A DNA stretch of 16,576 nucleotides from Pseudomonadota bacterium (GTDB taxonomy: Bacteria; Pseudomonadota; Gammaproteobacteria; Burkholderiales; Ferrovaceae): the NCBI GenBank assembly GCA_021811005.1, contig JAJZPY010000042.1, positions 1 through 16,576 of the forward strand, given 5' to 3'. The notes beneath the pieces were generated by a model that saw only the letters and a list, made by a program, of their open reading frames with translations, was not told the DNA's origin and made no database searches. Each line of letters begins with the position of its first letter. The stretch's first letter is position 1. Positions 1-7,414 of the stretch are shown here, piece by piece. The position numbers and the translations under genes were made by a program.

Positions 1-61
1 CGGCGCGCGCCACCAGCGGCGCCGAAAAATAATTGACCAGGATGGCGCACACGGCGGGCAT
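1..61 (-). CDS. Family 2 glycosyltransferase, N-terminal fragment (runs off window)
   Basis: Twenty codons are visible, reading MPAVCAILVNYFSAPLVARA, which is the usual first beta-strand of a GT-A family 2 glycosyltransferase (pattern ILVNY-S). The ATG (61-59) overlaps the stop of the acyltransferase gene in an ATGA arrangement. A GAGGG purine tract lies about 7 nt upstream. The rest of the protein, including the DXD motif, is outside the window, so substrate and activity cannot be judged. Position and overlap place it as the next gene of the surface polysaccharide block. The family assignment rests on a short stretch only. Confidence 0.7.
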   Translation of the reverse strand, partial: MPAVCAILVNYFSAPLVARA

Positions 62-1035
62 CAGGCGCCCTCGCATTTCATGGTGGGCAGCAGGTCGGCC
101 GCCCACCAGCGCCCGGGACGCTTGAGGATCTGCTCCCCGAGGAAGGTGTAGAGGGTCTGCGAAATTTCGTTGAAGCCTGTAGGTTCCAGAGACAGGTTGG
201 AATTGAAACCTGCAGGTTCCACGCGCAAGGGGGGATGCACCACCAGGCGGTAGCGTCCCGGCGCCTCCTGCACACACACGAACGCGCCCATGGGCAGCTG
301 GCCGTATTCGGCCATGCGCACTGCGCCCGGGGCCATGTAGCGGCGCCGCCCCAGAAATTCCAGCAGCACGCCCTCCTCCTTCTGCAGCGCCGGCGCATCC
401 ACCAGCATCACGGTGGCCATGCCGGCACGCGGGCCGGCATACAGCGACTTGAGGCGGGTTTCCGCCTGCAGCGACTGCCCGCCGTTGAAGTACTGCCCCA
501 CCGCCGCGTACTTGCGCGCGTAATAGCGGCGGATGGAGGCCGGAATGCGTTCGTCTTCCACCACCGTGGAAGTCATCAGGTTGAAGGGCAATCCCGCCAG
601 CCCGAAATGCACCACGCCCAGCATGAAGCTGTCGTAATGCACCGTCATCCACAGCACCGGGCCGGCCGCCTTCACCTCTTCCGGCGTCATGCCTTCCCAG
701 GTCATGGTGACGTCAGGCGCACGCCCGGCCAGGATGAGGTGGGCCTGCCATTCTTCGCTGGCGGCCGCCACGAAACGTTCCGTGACCAGGCGCTCCAGTT
801 CCTCGGGGCCGGCCTGCGGGCAGAGTTCCGCCAGGGCAGCGCGGGTGGCGGCTTTCACGTAAGGGCGGCGCAGGGAAAGGGAACGCCAGTCGCGGTCATG
901 GCGCTCGTCGCGCCGTCCTTTCCAGGCCGCCAGCGCCCCGCCTGCGGCAAACGGCAGGCGCGCGCAGAGGGGATAGAACAGGCGGTAGTCCCATTCGGCA
1001 AGCGCCCGCTCCCAGTGCCAGCAGGGGGCGCTCAC
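61..1035 (-). CDS. LpxL/HtrB-like lysophospholipid acyltransferase family protein
   Basis: A 324-residue protein of the lipid A acyltransferase-like family, which moves acyl chains from a carrier to a lipid or saccharide at the inner membrane. The recognisable core is residues 126-255: PVLWMTVHYDSF (131-137 region), then LVDAPALQKEEGVLLEFLGRR at 211-231 and GAVRMAEYGQLPMGAF, the pattern seen in LpxL-type enzymes around the second and third motifs. I chose the GTG at 1035 because the upstream gene ends at 1046, GAGG lies about 10 nt before it, and the open frame above it is shadow. The canonical HX4D/E catalytic acid is not obvious: H133 is followed by D135 but M138 occupies the expected position. 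Residues 275-289 (AGFNSNLSLEPTGFN) are encoded by two palindromic DNA repeats. Acylation of the exported glycan is an inference from context. Confidence 0.72.
   Translation of the reverse strand: MSAPCWHWERALAEWDYRLFYPLCARLPFAAGGALAAWKGRRDERHDRDWRSLSLRRPYVKAATRAALAELCPQAGPEELERLVTERFVAAASEEWQAHLILAGRAPDVTMTWEGMTPEEVKAAGPVLWMTVHYDSFMLGVVHFGLAGLPFNLMTSTVVEDERIPASIRRYYARKYAAVGQYFNGGQSLQAETRLKSLYAGPRAGMATVMLVDAPALQKEEGVLLEFLGRRRYMAPGAVRMAEYGQLPMGAFVCVQEAPGRYRLVVHPPLRVEPAGFNSNLSLEPTGFNEISQTLYTFLGEQILKRPGRWWAADLLPTMKCEGA
170..220. repeat. Two diverged palindromic elements inside the acyltransferase frame
   Basis: Two copies of the palindrome TTGAARCCTNNAGGTTCC lie at 170-187 and 203-220, separated by 15 nt. 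They match the intact palindromes at 16285-16306 and 16466-16489 (core GAAACCTNNAGGTTTC). On the minus strand they are read in frame as EPAGFN and EPTGFN, near the C terminus of the acyltransferase. They resemble in principle the protein-coding palindromic elements known from Rickettsia, but I know of no name for this sequence. Confidence 0.75.
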
Positions 1036-1045
1036 GGACCGCGCC

Positions 1046-1750
1046 TCATCCGGCGCGCAGGGCCGCCGCGCGCACCTGCGCTTCGGCCGGGCTGTCGGCG
1101 GTGAGGGTGATGCAGGGCGTGACCACCGGCAGGCGGTGGCGCCATTTGTGCTGAAAGGCCGTGGCCGAAGCCGCAAAGCGCTGCACGAACGCTTCCGCAA
1201 AGCCCGCGCGGGGGAGACTGGAGCGGTGTTCGCAGCAGGCGTCCACCACCGCCACGTGCAGTCCCTGCTCCTGCGCCTGCAGGGCGGCGTCGGCCGCGTA
1301 AAAATCGAAACCGAGGGCGGGGTCGAGCCGGATGCCGCAGGCGCGGCGCACGGCAAAGCACAGTTCGTCCAGCGTCTCTGCGGCTGCGGGCAGCTCGCCG
1401 CCTTCGCGCAGCAGCCGGCCGCGATCCACCACGTGACCCAGCAGGCGGCCCTGCCCGACGCCGAACACGCCCGCCACCGCCAGGCGCGGCAGGCGCTGCT
1501 GCGCCGTGGCAAGCCCGGCCAGGAATTCACGTTCCCACCCTTCTGGCAAAAACACGTCCTGGTGCACGTACACCAGCCATTCGCTGTCGCCGTAGGCGAG
1601 CGCCGCATTGAAGGCCTGGGCCGCGCTGGCGGCCCCTTCAAACAGCGACAGCACCTGCTGCCCCGGCGCCAGGCAGGGCGATGCCAGCAGGCAGCGCCCC
1701 AGGGTTTCGCGGTCGTTGACGCAGGCGACGAAAGCCAGCTCCTTGCTCAA
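1046..1750 (-). CDS. Glycosyltransferase-like family protein (Glyco_tranf_2_5 type)
   Basis: A 234-residue soluble protein with a short GT-A-like fold. It opens with ELAFVACVNDRE, has an AFNAALA segment at about 46-52, and carries the motif LVYVHQDVFLPEGW at 59-72, where H63-Q64-D65 takes the place of a DXD-type metal motif. A later stretch, GIRLDPALGFDFYAAD, matches the family's second conserved block. The likely start is the TTG at 1750, because a strong GAGGGGG lies 5-6 nt upstream and the nearest upstream ATG (1776) closes after nine codons in another frame. It follows the acetyltransferase gene by 41 nt and precedes the acyltransferase by 10 nt. A role in glycan assembly is inferred; acceptor and donor are unknown. 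Confidence 0.72.
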   Translation of the reverse strand: MSKELAFVACVNDRETLGRCLLASPCLAPGQQVLSLFEGAASAAQAFNAALAYGDSEWLVYVHQDVFLPEGWEREFLAGLATAQQRLPRLAVAGVFGVGQGRLLGHVVDRGRLLREGGELPAAAETLDELCFAVRRACGIRLDPALGFDFYAADAALQAQEQGLHVAVVDACCEHRSSLPRAGFAEAFVQRFAASATAFQHKWRHRLPVVTPCITLTADSPAEAQVRAAALRAG

Positions 1751-1761
1751 GACACCCCCTC

Positions 1762-1809
1762 AGCAAAAATCCACATGAGTGAAAATCCACATCAGCGAAA
1801 ATCCACATC
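1762..1809. repeat. Three tandem copies of a 16-nt unit
   Basis: On the minus strand the unit SATGTGGATTTTYRCT occurs three times head to tail (1794-1809, 1778-1793, 1762-1777) with three variable positions. The first copy encodes the last residues GDVDFR of the acetyltransferase. The stop TGA (1794-1792) is made at the junction of copies one and two. The other copies fill the gap to the next gene's ribosome binding site. Because 16 is not a multiple of three, copy-number change would leave the protein intact but alter the intergenic spacing. Confidence 0.9.
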
Positions 1810-2766
1810 GCCACTCATCAGCCACCAGCGGTCCCTGAGTTCACGCACGCGCTCGGGCTGCTGCCAAACGATGGTGGGCACCACCACTTCCGTGTCGCGC
1901 ACCTGCGCCTGCGCTCCGGCCAGCACGCGCACCACGGCGGGACTGGCCCAGGCGAACAGACGCTGGCGCCCCAGCTGGCGCGCCAGCCGGCGTGCCGCCT
2001 GCACCAGGGCGGGCATATGGGCCACGCGGCCCACCACGTCCATCAACTCTGCGCCCTGCTCGCCGTGATCGCGCAGCACCACCAGCCCCAGGGGCGGCAG
2101 AAAACGGCGCGTCACCAGGAGCGTGGGGTAGCGGTACACCGGATGCTCCACATACCGTTCGCGCACGTAGGCCCAGTCGCGCACACCCACGGCGCACTCG
2201 CCCAGGTCGCGCGCCATGGCCCGCCACAAACGGTCCACGAGCGGCGCATCGCGCGCTTCCAGTGCGCGTCCGCGCGGGGCTGCGGCCGCCTCTCCTGCTG
2301 CGGTGGCCCATTCTACTTCCTGGATGCGGTCCATGGCTTCGTACAGGCGCAGCGCCACGCCCAGGCGGCAGGCGCGGTCGGAAGGAAAACCAAAAGCGAA
2401 ATCGTAGCGCCGCTCCGCGCCCATCCAGCGCTCGATGAAGCCGGTGGCGGCGCGGTAAAAAGGGCCCTGGCGCGTGAGCACGCCGCGCCAGGCAGGGTCC
2501 ACCATGACGTCGCCGATCTGCACGGCGGTAGTCGGCGCCCCCATGAACAGCACGGGGCGCGCCACGCCGCCGTAAAAGGCCACCACGCCCGCCTCGTTTT
2601 CCACCAGGGTGGCGCGGCTTTGGGGGCGGGCGTATTTCCAGCGCCACAGGGCGGGCGGCATGGTGCTGCCGAAAGCGCGCGCGAACAGGGCCAGCAGCGC
2701 CGGCTCGTCGGCCGCCAGGGCTTCACGCACCTGCCAGCGCGGGGGCACGGGCGGACTAGCCTTCAT
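1792..2766 (-). CDS. GNAT-like acetyltransferase of a polysaccharide cluster
   Basis: A 324-residue protein resembling two-lobed GNAT proteins found in exopolysaccharide and O-antigen loci. The N-terminal lobe has VREALAADEPALLALFARAF (13-32), a predicted AcCoA strand IGDVMVDPAWRG and the GPFYRAATGF helix. The C-terminal lobe contains DWAYVRERY, a LGLVVLRDH strand and ends in WWLMSGDVDFR, a typical end for the group. The ATG at 2766 overlaps the ATPase gene by 11 nt and is preceded by GGGGCGGG. Longer upstream extension of the frame only shadows the ATPase. It probably acetylates an amino sugar or sugar nucleotide, but the substrate cannot be read from sequence. Confidence 0.74.
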   Translation of the reverse strand: MKASPPVPPRWQVREALAADEPALLALFARAFGSTMPPALWRWKYARPQSRATLVENEAGVVAFYGGVARPVLFMGAPTTAVQIGDVMVDPAWRGVLTRQGPFYRAATGFIERWMGAERRYDFAFGFPSDRACRLGVALRLYEAMDRIQEVEWATAAGEAAAAPRGRALEARDAPLVDRLWRAMARDLGECAVGVRDWAYVRERYVEHPVYRYPTLLVTRRFLPPLGLVVLRDHGEQGAELMDVVGRVAHMPALVQAARRLARQLGRQRLFAWASPAVVRVLAGAQAQVRDTEVVVPTIVWQQPERVRELRDRWWLMSGDVDFR

Positions 2767-3970
2767 GCCCGCCCCACTGGTGCGACAAGCGCACCAGGCC
2801 GGGTTCCAGCCAGGATTGTTCCACGCTGAAGCGGTGCGCCTTGATGGAGCGGTCGTAAATGTGCAGCATGCGTTCGCACGCCAGGAACACGGACAGGATG
2901 TAGTCGCCGCGCAGCAGGGGCAGCCGCGCAAAGGTGATGCGCGCCGTGCCGCGTCCGCGCGCGTCGCGCGCGAACACCACGCCGTCGTTGAGGGAATTGG
3001 CGGTGGCCACCACCACGCCGCTCAGGGTGTCGATGCCCAGCCCCACGCCGGGCGGCGGCAGGGCGGGATCCGATTCGAATTCCACCTCGATCACCAGGTC
3101 GGTTTCGCCCGACTGCAGCGTGACGGAACGTCCCACCCGCCCTTCCGCGTTGAGGGTGATGCGCACGATGCGGGCCACGCCTTCCACTGCGGACACGGCC
3201 TGCGGCGCAGACGCCGCGGCGTCCGCGGCAACCGCTCCTTCCAGGGAGAGCGCGTAGTCCGGCAGCACGTCCGTGGGGCGGCCCAGCTTTTCCGGGCGGC
3301 CCTGGTTGAGCCACAGCACGCGGTCGCACAGGGCTTCGATGTGGTAGAGCGAATGGGAACAGATGAGCGCGGTCTTGCCCGCTTCGCGCAGCTGCATGAT
3401 GCGGTCGAAGGACTTGCGGGCAAAGGCGCCGTCACCCACGGACAGGGCTTCGTCGATGATGAGGATGTCCGGTTCGATGCTGGTGGCGATGGAAAAGGCA
3501 AGCCGCACGAACATGCCGCTGGAATAGGTCTTGACCGGCTGGTCGATGAAGCGGCCGATGTCGGCAAAAGCCAGGATGCCGTCCAGGCGCGCTTCGGTTT
3601 CCGCGCGCGACAGGCCCAGGATGGCCGCGTTCATGAACACGTTTTCGCGTCCGGTGAATTCCGGGTTGAAGCCCGAGCCCAGTTCCAGCAGGGCCGACAC
3701 GCGACCGCCCACCGTCAGTTGCCCGGCGCTGGGACGCAGGATGCCGCTCAGGAGCTGCAGCAGGGTGGATTTGCCCGCGCCGTTGCGGCCCACGATGCCC
3801 AGCACTTCGCCTTCGTGCACGTCCAAGTCCAGGTCGCGCAGGGCCCAGAACTTCTGTTCCGGCGCCAGCTCCCGTCCCAGCAGGGCCTGCTTGAGGCGGC
3901 CCACGGGATGCGCGAACAGGCCGTAGCTTTTGCCCAGGCCGCGGGCGTGGATGACGGGCTCAGAGGACAT
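2756..3970 (-). CDS. wzt: ABC transporter ATP-binding protein, Wzt-like with C-terminal glycan-binding domain
   Basis: A 404-residue ATPase of an ABC-2 polysaccharide exporter. Walker A is GRNGAGKS (61-68), the signature is TYSSGMFVRLAFS (148-160), Walker B is DILIIDEALSVGD (168-180) and the H-loop histidine is H206 in SHSLYHIEALCDR. After a linker at about 240-265, residues 266-400 form a beta-rich domain matching Wzt C-terminal domains, with ETDLVIEVEFE, LGIDTLSGVVVATAN and LPLLRGDYILSVFL. In known systems this domain recognises the modified non-reducing end of the finished chain, which suggests the glycan here carries a terminal cap. The ATG (3970) overlaps the permease gene by 11 nt, as expected for a coupled pair. 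Confidence 0.93.
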   Translation of the reverse strand: MSSEPVIHARGLGKSYGLFAHPVGRLKQALLGRELAPEQKFWALRDLDLDVHEGEVLGIVGRNGAGKSTLLQLLSGILRPSAGQLTVGGRVSALLELGSGFNPEFTGRENVFMNAAILGLSRAETEARLDGILAFADIGRFIDQPVKTYSSGMFVRLAFSIATSIEPDILIIDEALSVGDGAFARKSFDRIMQLREAGKTALICSHSLYHIEALCDRVLWLNQGRPEKLGRPTDVLPDYALSLEGAVAADAAASAPQAVSAVEGVARIVRITLNAEGRVGRSVTLQSGETDLVIEVEFESDPALPPPGVGLGIDTLSGVVVATANSLNDGVVFARDARGRGTARITFARLPLLRGDYILSVFLACERMLHIYDRSIKAHRFSVEQSWLEPGLVRLSHQWGGHEG

Positions 3971-4769
3971 CGGCAAACCCCTGCCGGGCGCGCTGGAAAA
4001 ACAGCGCCCCCAGCGCGGCAAAAAGGGTACCCAGCAGCACGTACAGCAACAGACCGCTCCAGTGGGGCCAGGCGTGGTTGAGCGCCACGTCGCGCGTCTG
4101 CTCGATGATGAAGGTGAGGGGGTTGGCCATGAGGAACGGGCGCCAGCGTTCCGGCAACGCTTCCACCGGATAGAACACCGGGCTCAGGAATTGCAGGAAA
4201 GCCACCACCAGGCCCACCGCCTGCCCCAGGTCCTTGACGTACACGCCCAGCGCCGCCAGAAACCAGCCCATGCCCAGCAGGAAGGGAATCATGGCGCACC
4301 ACACCAGCGGCAGGGCGATCCAGGTGAAGGAAAGGCCGCTTTGCCACCCCGCCGCCAGCACCAGCACGATGGCCGCCACGCCCAGGTGGAACAGGGCGGA
4401 AGCCAGAGCCGACCAGGACAGGATTTCCAGCGGAAACACCACGCGCTTGACCAGGTTGGGCTGTTCCAGCACCAGGCGCGGCGCGCGGTTCAGGTATTCC
4501 GCCACGCTGTTGAACACGATCAGGCCGGCGTACAGGCGCACCGCAAAATCCAGCTCACCGCCGCCGCCATTGGGCCAGCGCGCACGGAACACGTTCTGGA
4601 ACACGAAGGTGTACACCGCCAGCATGATGAGCGGCGTGACGAAAGCCCAGGCCAGCCCGCCCACCGAACCGCGGTAGCGCGCCGACACGTCGCGCTGGGC
4701 AAACTGCGCGATCAGGCCGCGCCGTCCCCAGGGCCACAGGTACTGCAAAAGGAGCGAAGCGCGCGGCAA
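3960..4769 (-). CDS. wzm: ABC-2 type polysaccharide export permease, Wzm-like
   Basis: A 269-residue integral membrane protein with about six hydrophobic segments. The N-terminal interface helix QFAQRDVSARYRGSVGGLAWAF is characteristic of ABC-2 glycan permeases, as is the late FLSPVFYPVEALPERWRPFLMANPLTFIIEQTR stretch. It forms the inner-membrane channel with the following ATPase. The most plausible start is the TTG at 4769, two bases after the protease stop codon (4774-4772). No convincing Shine-Dalgarno sequence is visible, so reinitiation after the protease is likely. A shorter start further in would cut into the conserved N terminus. Confidence 0.92.
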   Translation of the reverse strand: MPRASLLLQYLWPWGRRGLIAQFAQRDVSARYRGSVGGLAWAFVTPLIMLAVYTFVFQNVFRARWPNGGGGELDFAVRLYAGLIVFNSVAEYLNRAPRLVLEQPNLVKRVVFPLEILSWSALASALFHLGVAAIVLVLAAGWQSGLSFTWIALPLVWCAMIPFLLGMGWFLAALGVYVKDLGQAVGLVVAFLQFLSPVFYPVEALPERWRPFLMANPLTFIIEQTRDVALNHAWPHWSGLLLYVLLGTLFAALGALFFQRARQGFADVL

Positions 4770-4771
4770 CG

Positions 4772-7414
4772 TCAGGCGGCCTGGTCGAGCGGCTGGGTCA
4801 ACACGCCCGTCATGCCCACCGACACCGTGGCGATGTTTTCCGGGCTGCTGTTGGTCAGCTGCAGGGAATAGGCATGGGCGTTGGCGATTTGCGTGTCAAA
4901 GCTGCTGGCGGCCGCACTGTAGGCCGCGTAGGAGGAACTTTTGGCGGTGTTGATGACAGCCAGCGCATCGCCCAGCCAGCCCACGGCGTAGCCCAGTCCG
5001 CCGTGATTCTGGATGGCCGCGCTGTGCTGCAGCAGGTAAACCATGGCGTTGTACAGGCCGGCCTGGTTGTTGGCGGCATCCGTGGAAGGGCCGCTGTCGC
5101 CGGTGGTGGACAGGCCCAGGTTGCCGAACACGGTTTTGAGGGCGGTGGCATTGTCTGTCAGGTTGGCCTGGGCCAGCAATTGCGTGGCCAGCGCCTTGGC
5201 CGAAAGGCCCGAGTAGAGCGCGCTGTTGAGATACCCCGGCGCCGTGCCGTCCACGGCAATGTAGAGCGCGTCCACGTTGGCCGACCCGGTCAGGGCGCCG
5301 CTGGCATCCGTCAGGGCGGGACCCACGTACACCGTCTTGTCGGAAAAGCGCAGGAAGTTGACGTCTTGCAGCGTGGCCAGGCCATTGGTGCCGGTGTTGT
5401 CCGTGACCGTGTAGCCGGAAGCGTTCGACGCAATGCTGTAGTTGGCCATGGGCCCGGAAAACGCCACGAGCGTGCTGGCCGTGCTGCCGGACACCGTGGC
5501 CGCGCTGCCGCCCATGGTGACCGTTTCGTTTTGCGCCGCGCAGTTGATGGTGTCGAGCCCGCTGCTGCCGCACTGCACGTTGTCGGCCTGGCTGCCCAGC
5601 CACACCGTGTTGCTGCCGGAGGCCAGCGTGAGGGTGTTGTTGCCGGAACCGCCGGCGAATTCCGAAAACCCGGTGGGGGAGAGGATGGTGGCGTAGTCCA
5701 CGCCGTTGCCGGTGGCGAGCGTGCTGTGGTTGTAGGGGGCGGAACTGTTGTCCATGCCCGCCACGCCGCCGGCCACCAGGCTGCTCCAGGTGGCCAGGAC
5801 GGGCGCCACGTCGGTGGCGGAAGCCACGGAACCGTTCACTTCCGTGCTCGCCACGTACGAGCCGGACAGCAGGTTGTCCGTGCTGTTGGCCGTGATGGTG
5901 CCAATGGTGGTGAACGCGCTGGTGGCGTCGTTCATCAGGGTGGCGGTGAGGGTGCTGCCCCCCGTCTGATTGGAGGCCTGGTTGATGGTCACCGTGTAGT
6001 CGGTGCCGGCAGTCAGGTTGAACGGCAGGCTTTCGGTCACGCTGGGATCGGTGCCGCCGTAGGTGCTGAGGGTGACATTGGAGCTGCTGTTTGGCGTGCC
6101 GCTGGCCGCATTCCACACCGTGAAATCCGCTTCGCTGCCCAGGCTTCCACTCTGGTTGCCGTAGCCGTTGCTGCCGATGCTGAAAGCGCCGCTGTCTCCG
6201 GTTTTCGATCCGAAAAACGAGAACACCCAGGAATACCCCGTGCCGTTGGCGGGCAGCTGGTTCACGGAAAAGTGGTAGGAAAGCGACGTCACCTGCGCGG
6301 TGGTGTTGGGCAGGATCTGGGCGTCGGTGATGGCCCCGGGCGAGAAGGCCGCGCCGCCGATGCCCACGGTGTCCGTGGCCTGCCCGTTGGCCACGCTCAC
6401 GGTGGCCGACGTGGTGGCGCTGAGCGGCATGCTGGAGGACAGCCCCAGGGTGATGGTGCCGGTGCCGTTCTGGATGGTGGTGGTGCCGCTCAGGGCGCCC
6501 GAGCTCAGCTCCGAGGCGCTCAGGCCGCTGATGGTGTAGTTGACGCTGGTGCCGTTGGGCACATTCACCGTTTGTACCGTGAAGGTGACGGTGGAACCGG
6601 GGTTGGCGGATGCGGGGCCCGTGACGTTGTAGGCCGGTGCCAGGGTGTAGCCCAGCGACTCCATCACCAGCAGGTCGGTGAAGGTGAGCTTGCCCTGGGT
6701 GCCCTGCGAACCGTAGCCGAAGGCGTCGCCCGTGACGGAACTGGCCCAGTCGCCATAGTCGGAAACGGTGTCGAAATTGTTGAGGTTGGTGGCGCCGCCG
6801 TCCACGGAAAAATAATCGGTGGTCGCTTGCGACGGCAGCCTTCCGGGCGCCGCGTAGGTGTACAGGTTCAGGGCGTCATAGGCGCCGCTGGGAAAATCCA
6901 CGCGTCCGAGGGCGTGCGCCAGTTCGTGCAGCGCCACCGCCACCAGGTCGCCTTGGGAGGTGCCGATGCCGTTGGAGGTGCCGTAGGCCCAGTTGACCGA
7001 AGCATTGAAGCCCACCGAACCGTCGGGAGAACTGGGGGTGGACGCACTGGCAAACAGGCTACCCAGCCCCAGCGCCTGCGCTTCGGCCGAACCGATCGTC
7101 CAGGTGGCTCCGAAGGGGTCCGTGGCGGGCAGGTTGGCGGTCAGGGACGCATTGCCGCTGGCCGCCGCAGCCGTCTTGAGGGCATTGGTGAGGGTGGAAT
7201 AGGGAAGCGTGGTGGTGGTCGGACCGCCCAGCCCCCAGGTGTTGCCCGTGACGGCGTAGCCGCTGTCTTCCCCCCAACCCACGGCGATGTTCACCGTGAT
7301 GTTGTTGGTGATGGCATTGCCCAGTTCCGTGGCTGCCTGCTGGACGGCCGCTTCGATGTTGGCCTTGTTGGAGGACGACGTGACGGAAGTGTCCCAGCTC
7401 AGAACGATGTTCAC
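4772..7414 (-). CDS. Large secreted-type zinc metalloprotease (HExxHxxGxxD), NF038122-like
   Basis: An 880-residue Ser/Thr/Ala/Gly-rich protein. Residues 1-260 form a zincin domain: HELAHALGRVD at 163-173 supplies H163, E164, H167 and D173, and LLVMESLGY (248-256) is a candidate Met-turn. The middle consists of beta-rich, immunoglobulin-like segments (about 262-560). Residues 580-650 hold degenerate RTX-like repeats (GGSGNNTLTLASGSN, GLDTIN), and the C terminus has a helical DUF4214-like region. There is no N-terminal signal peptide, so type I export by a C-terminal signal is the likely route; no type I components are in the window. The GTG start follows the regulator stop directly (TGA GTG), with GGAG 8 nt upstream. 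It sits between the regulator and the glycan exporter. Its substrate is unknown. Confidence 0.85.
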   Translation of the reverse strand: MNIVLSWDTSVTSSSNKANIEAAVQQAATELGNAITNNITVNIAVGWGEDSGYAVTGNTWGLGGPTTTTLPYSTLTNALKTAAAASGNASLTANLPATDPFGATWTIGSAEAQALGLGSLFASASTPSSPDGSVGFNASVNWAYGTSNGIGTSQGDLVAVALHELAHALGRVDFPSGAYDALNLYTYAAPGRLPSQATTDYFSVDGGATNLNNFDTVSDYGDWASSVTGDAFGYGSQGTQGKLTFTDLLVMESLGYTLAPAYNVTGPASANPGSTVTFTVQTVNVPNGTSVNYTISGLSASELSSGALSGTTTIQNGTGTITLGLSSSMPLSATTSATVSVANGQATDTVGIGGAAFSPGAITDAQILPNTTAQVTSLSYHFSVNQLPANGTGYSWVFSFFGSKTGDSGAFSIGSNGYGNQSGSLGSEADFTVWNAASGTPNSSSNVTLSTYGGTDPSVTESLPFNLTAGTDYTVTINQASNQTGGSTLTATLMNDATSAFTTIGTITANSTDNLLSGSYVASTEVNGSVASATDVAPVLATWSSLVAGGVAGMDNSSAPYNHSTLATGNGVDYATILSPTGFSEFAGGSGNNTLTLASGSNTVWLGSQADNVQCGSSGLDTINCAAQNETVTMGGSAATVSGSTASTLVAFSGPMANYSIASNASGYTVTDNTGTNGLATLQDVNFLRFSDKTVYVGPALTDASGALTGSANVDALYIAVDGTAPGYLNSALYSGLSAKALATQLLAQANLTDNATALKTVFGNLGLSTTGDSGPSTDAANNQAGLYNAMVYLLQHSAAIQNHGGLGYAVGWLGDALAVINTAKSSSYAAYSAAASSFDTQIANAHAYSLQLTNSSPENIATVSVGMTGVLTQPLDQAA

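Noticed and set aside
1036..1641. N-terminal extension of the acyltransferase frame by about 200 codons
   Set aside because: The extension is Cys/Arg/Pro-rich and lies over the glycosyltransferase-like gene in another frame, so it is a shadow; the GTG at 1035 fits family length.
2609..4081. 490-codon open frame on the plus strand opposite the ATPase
   Set aside because: It mirrors the codon pattern of the Wzt-like gene, which has all ABC motifs; the antisense product has no recognisable fold.
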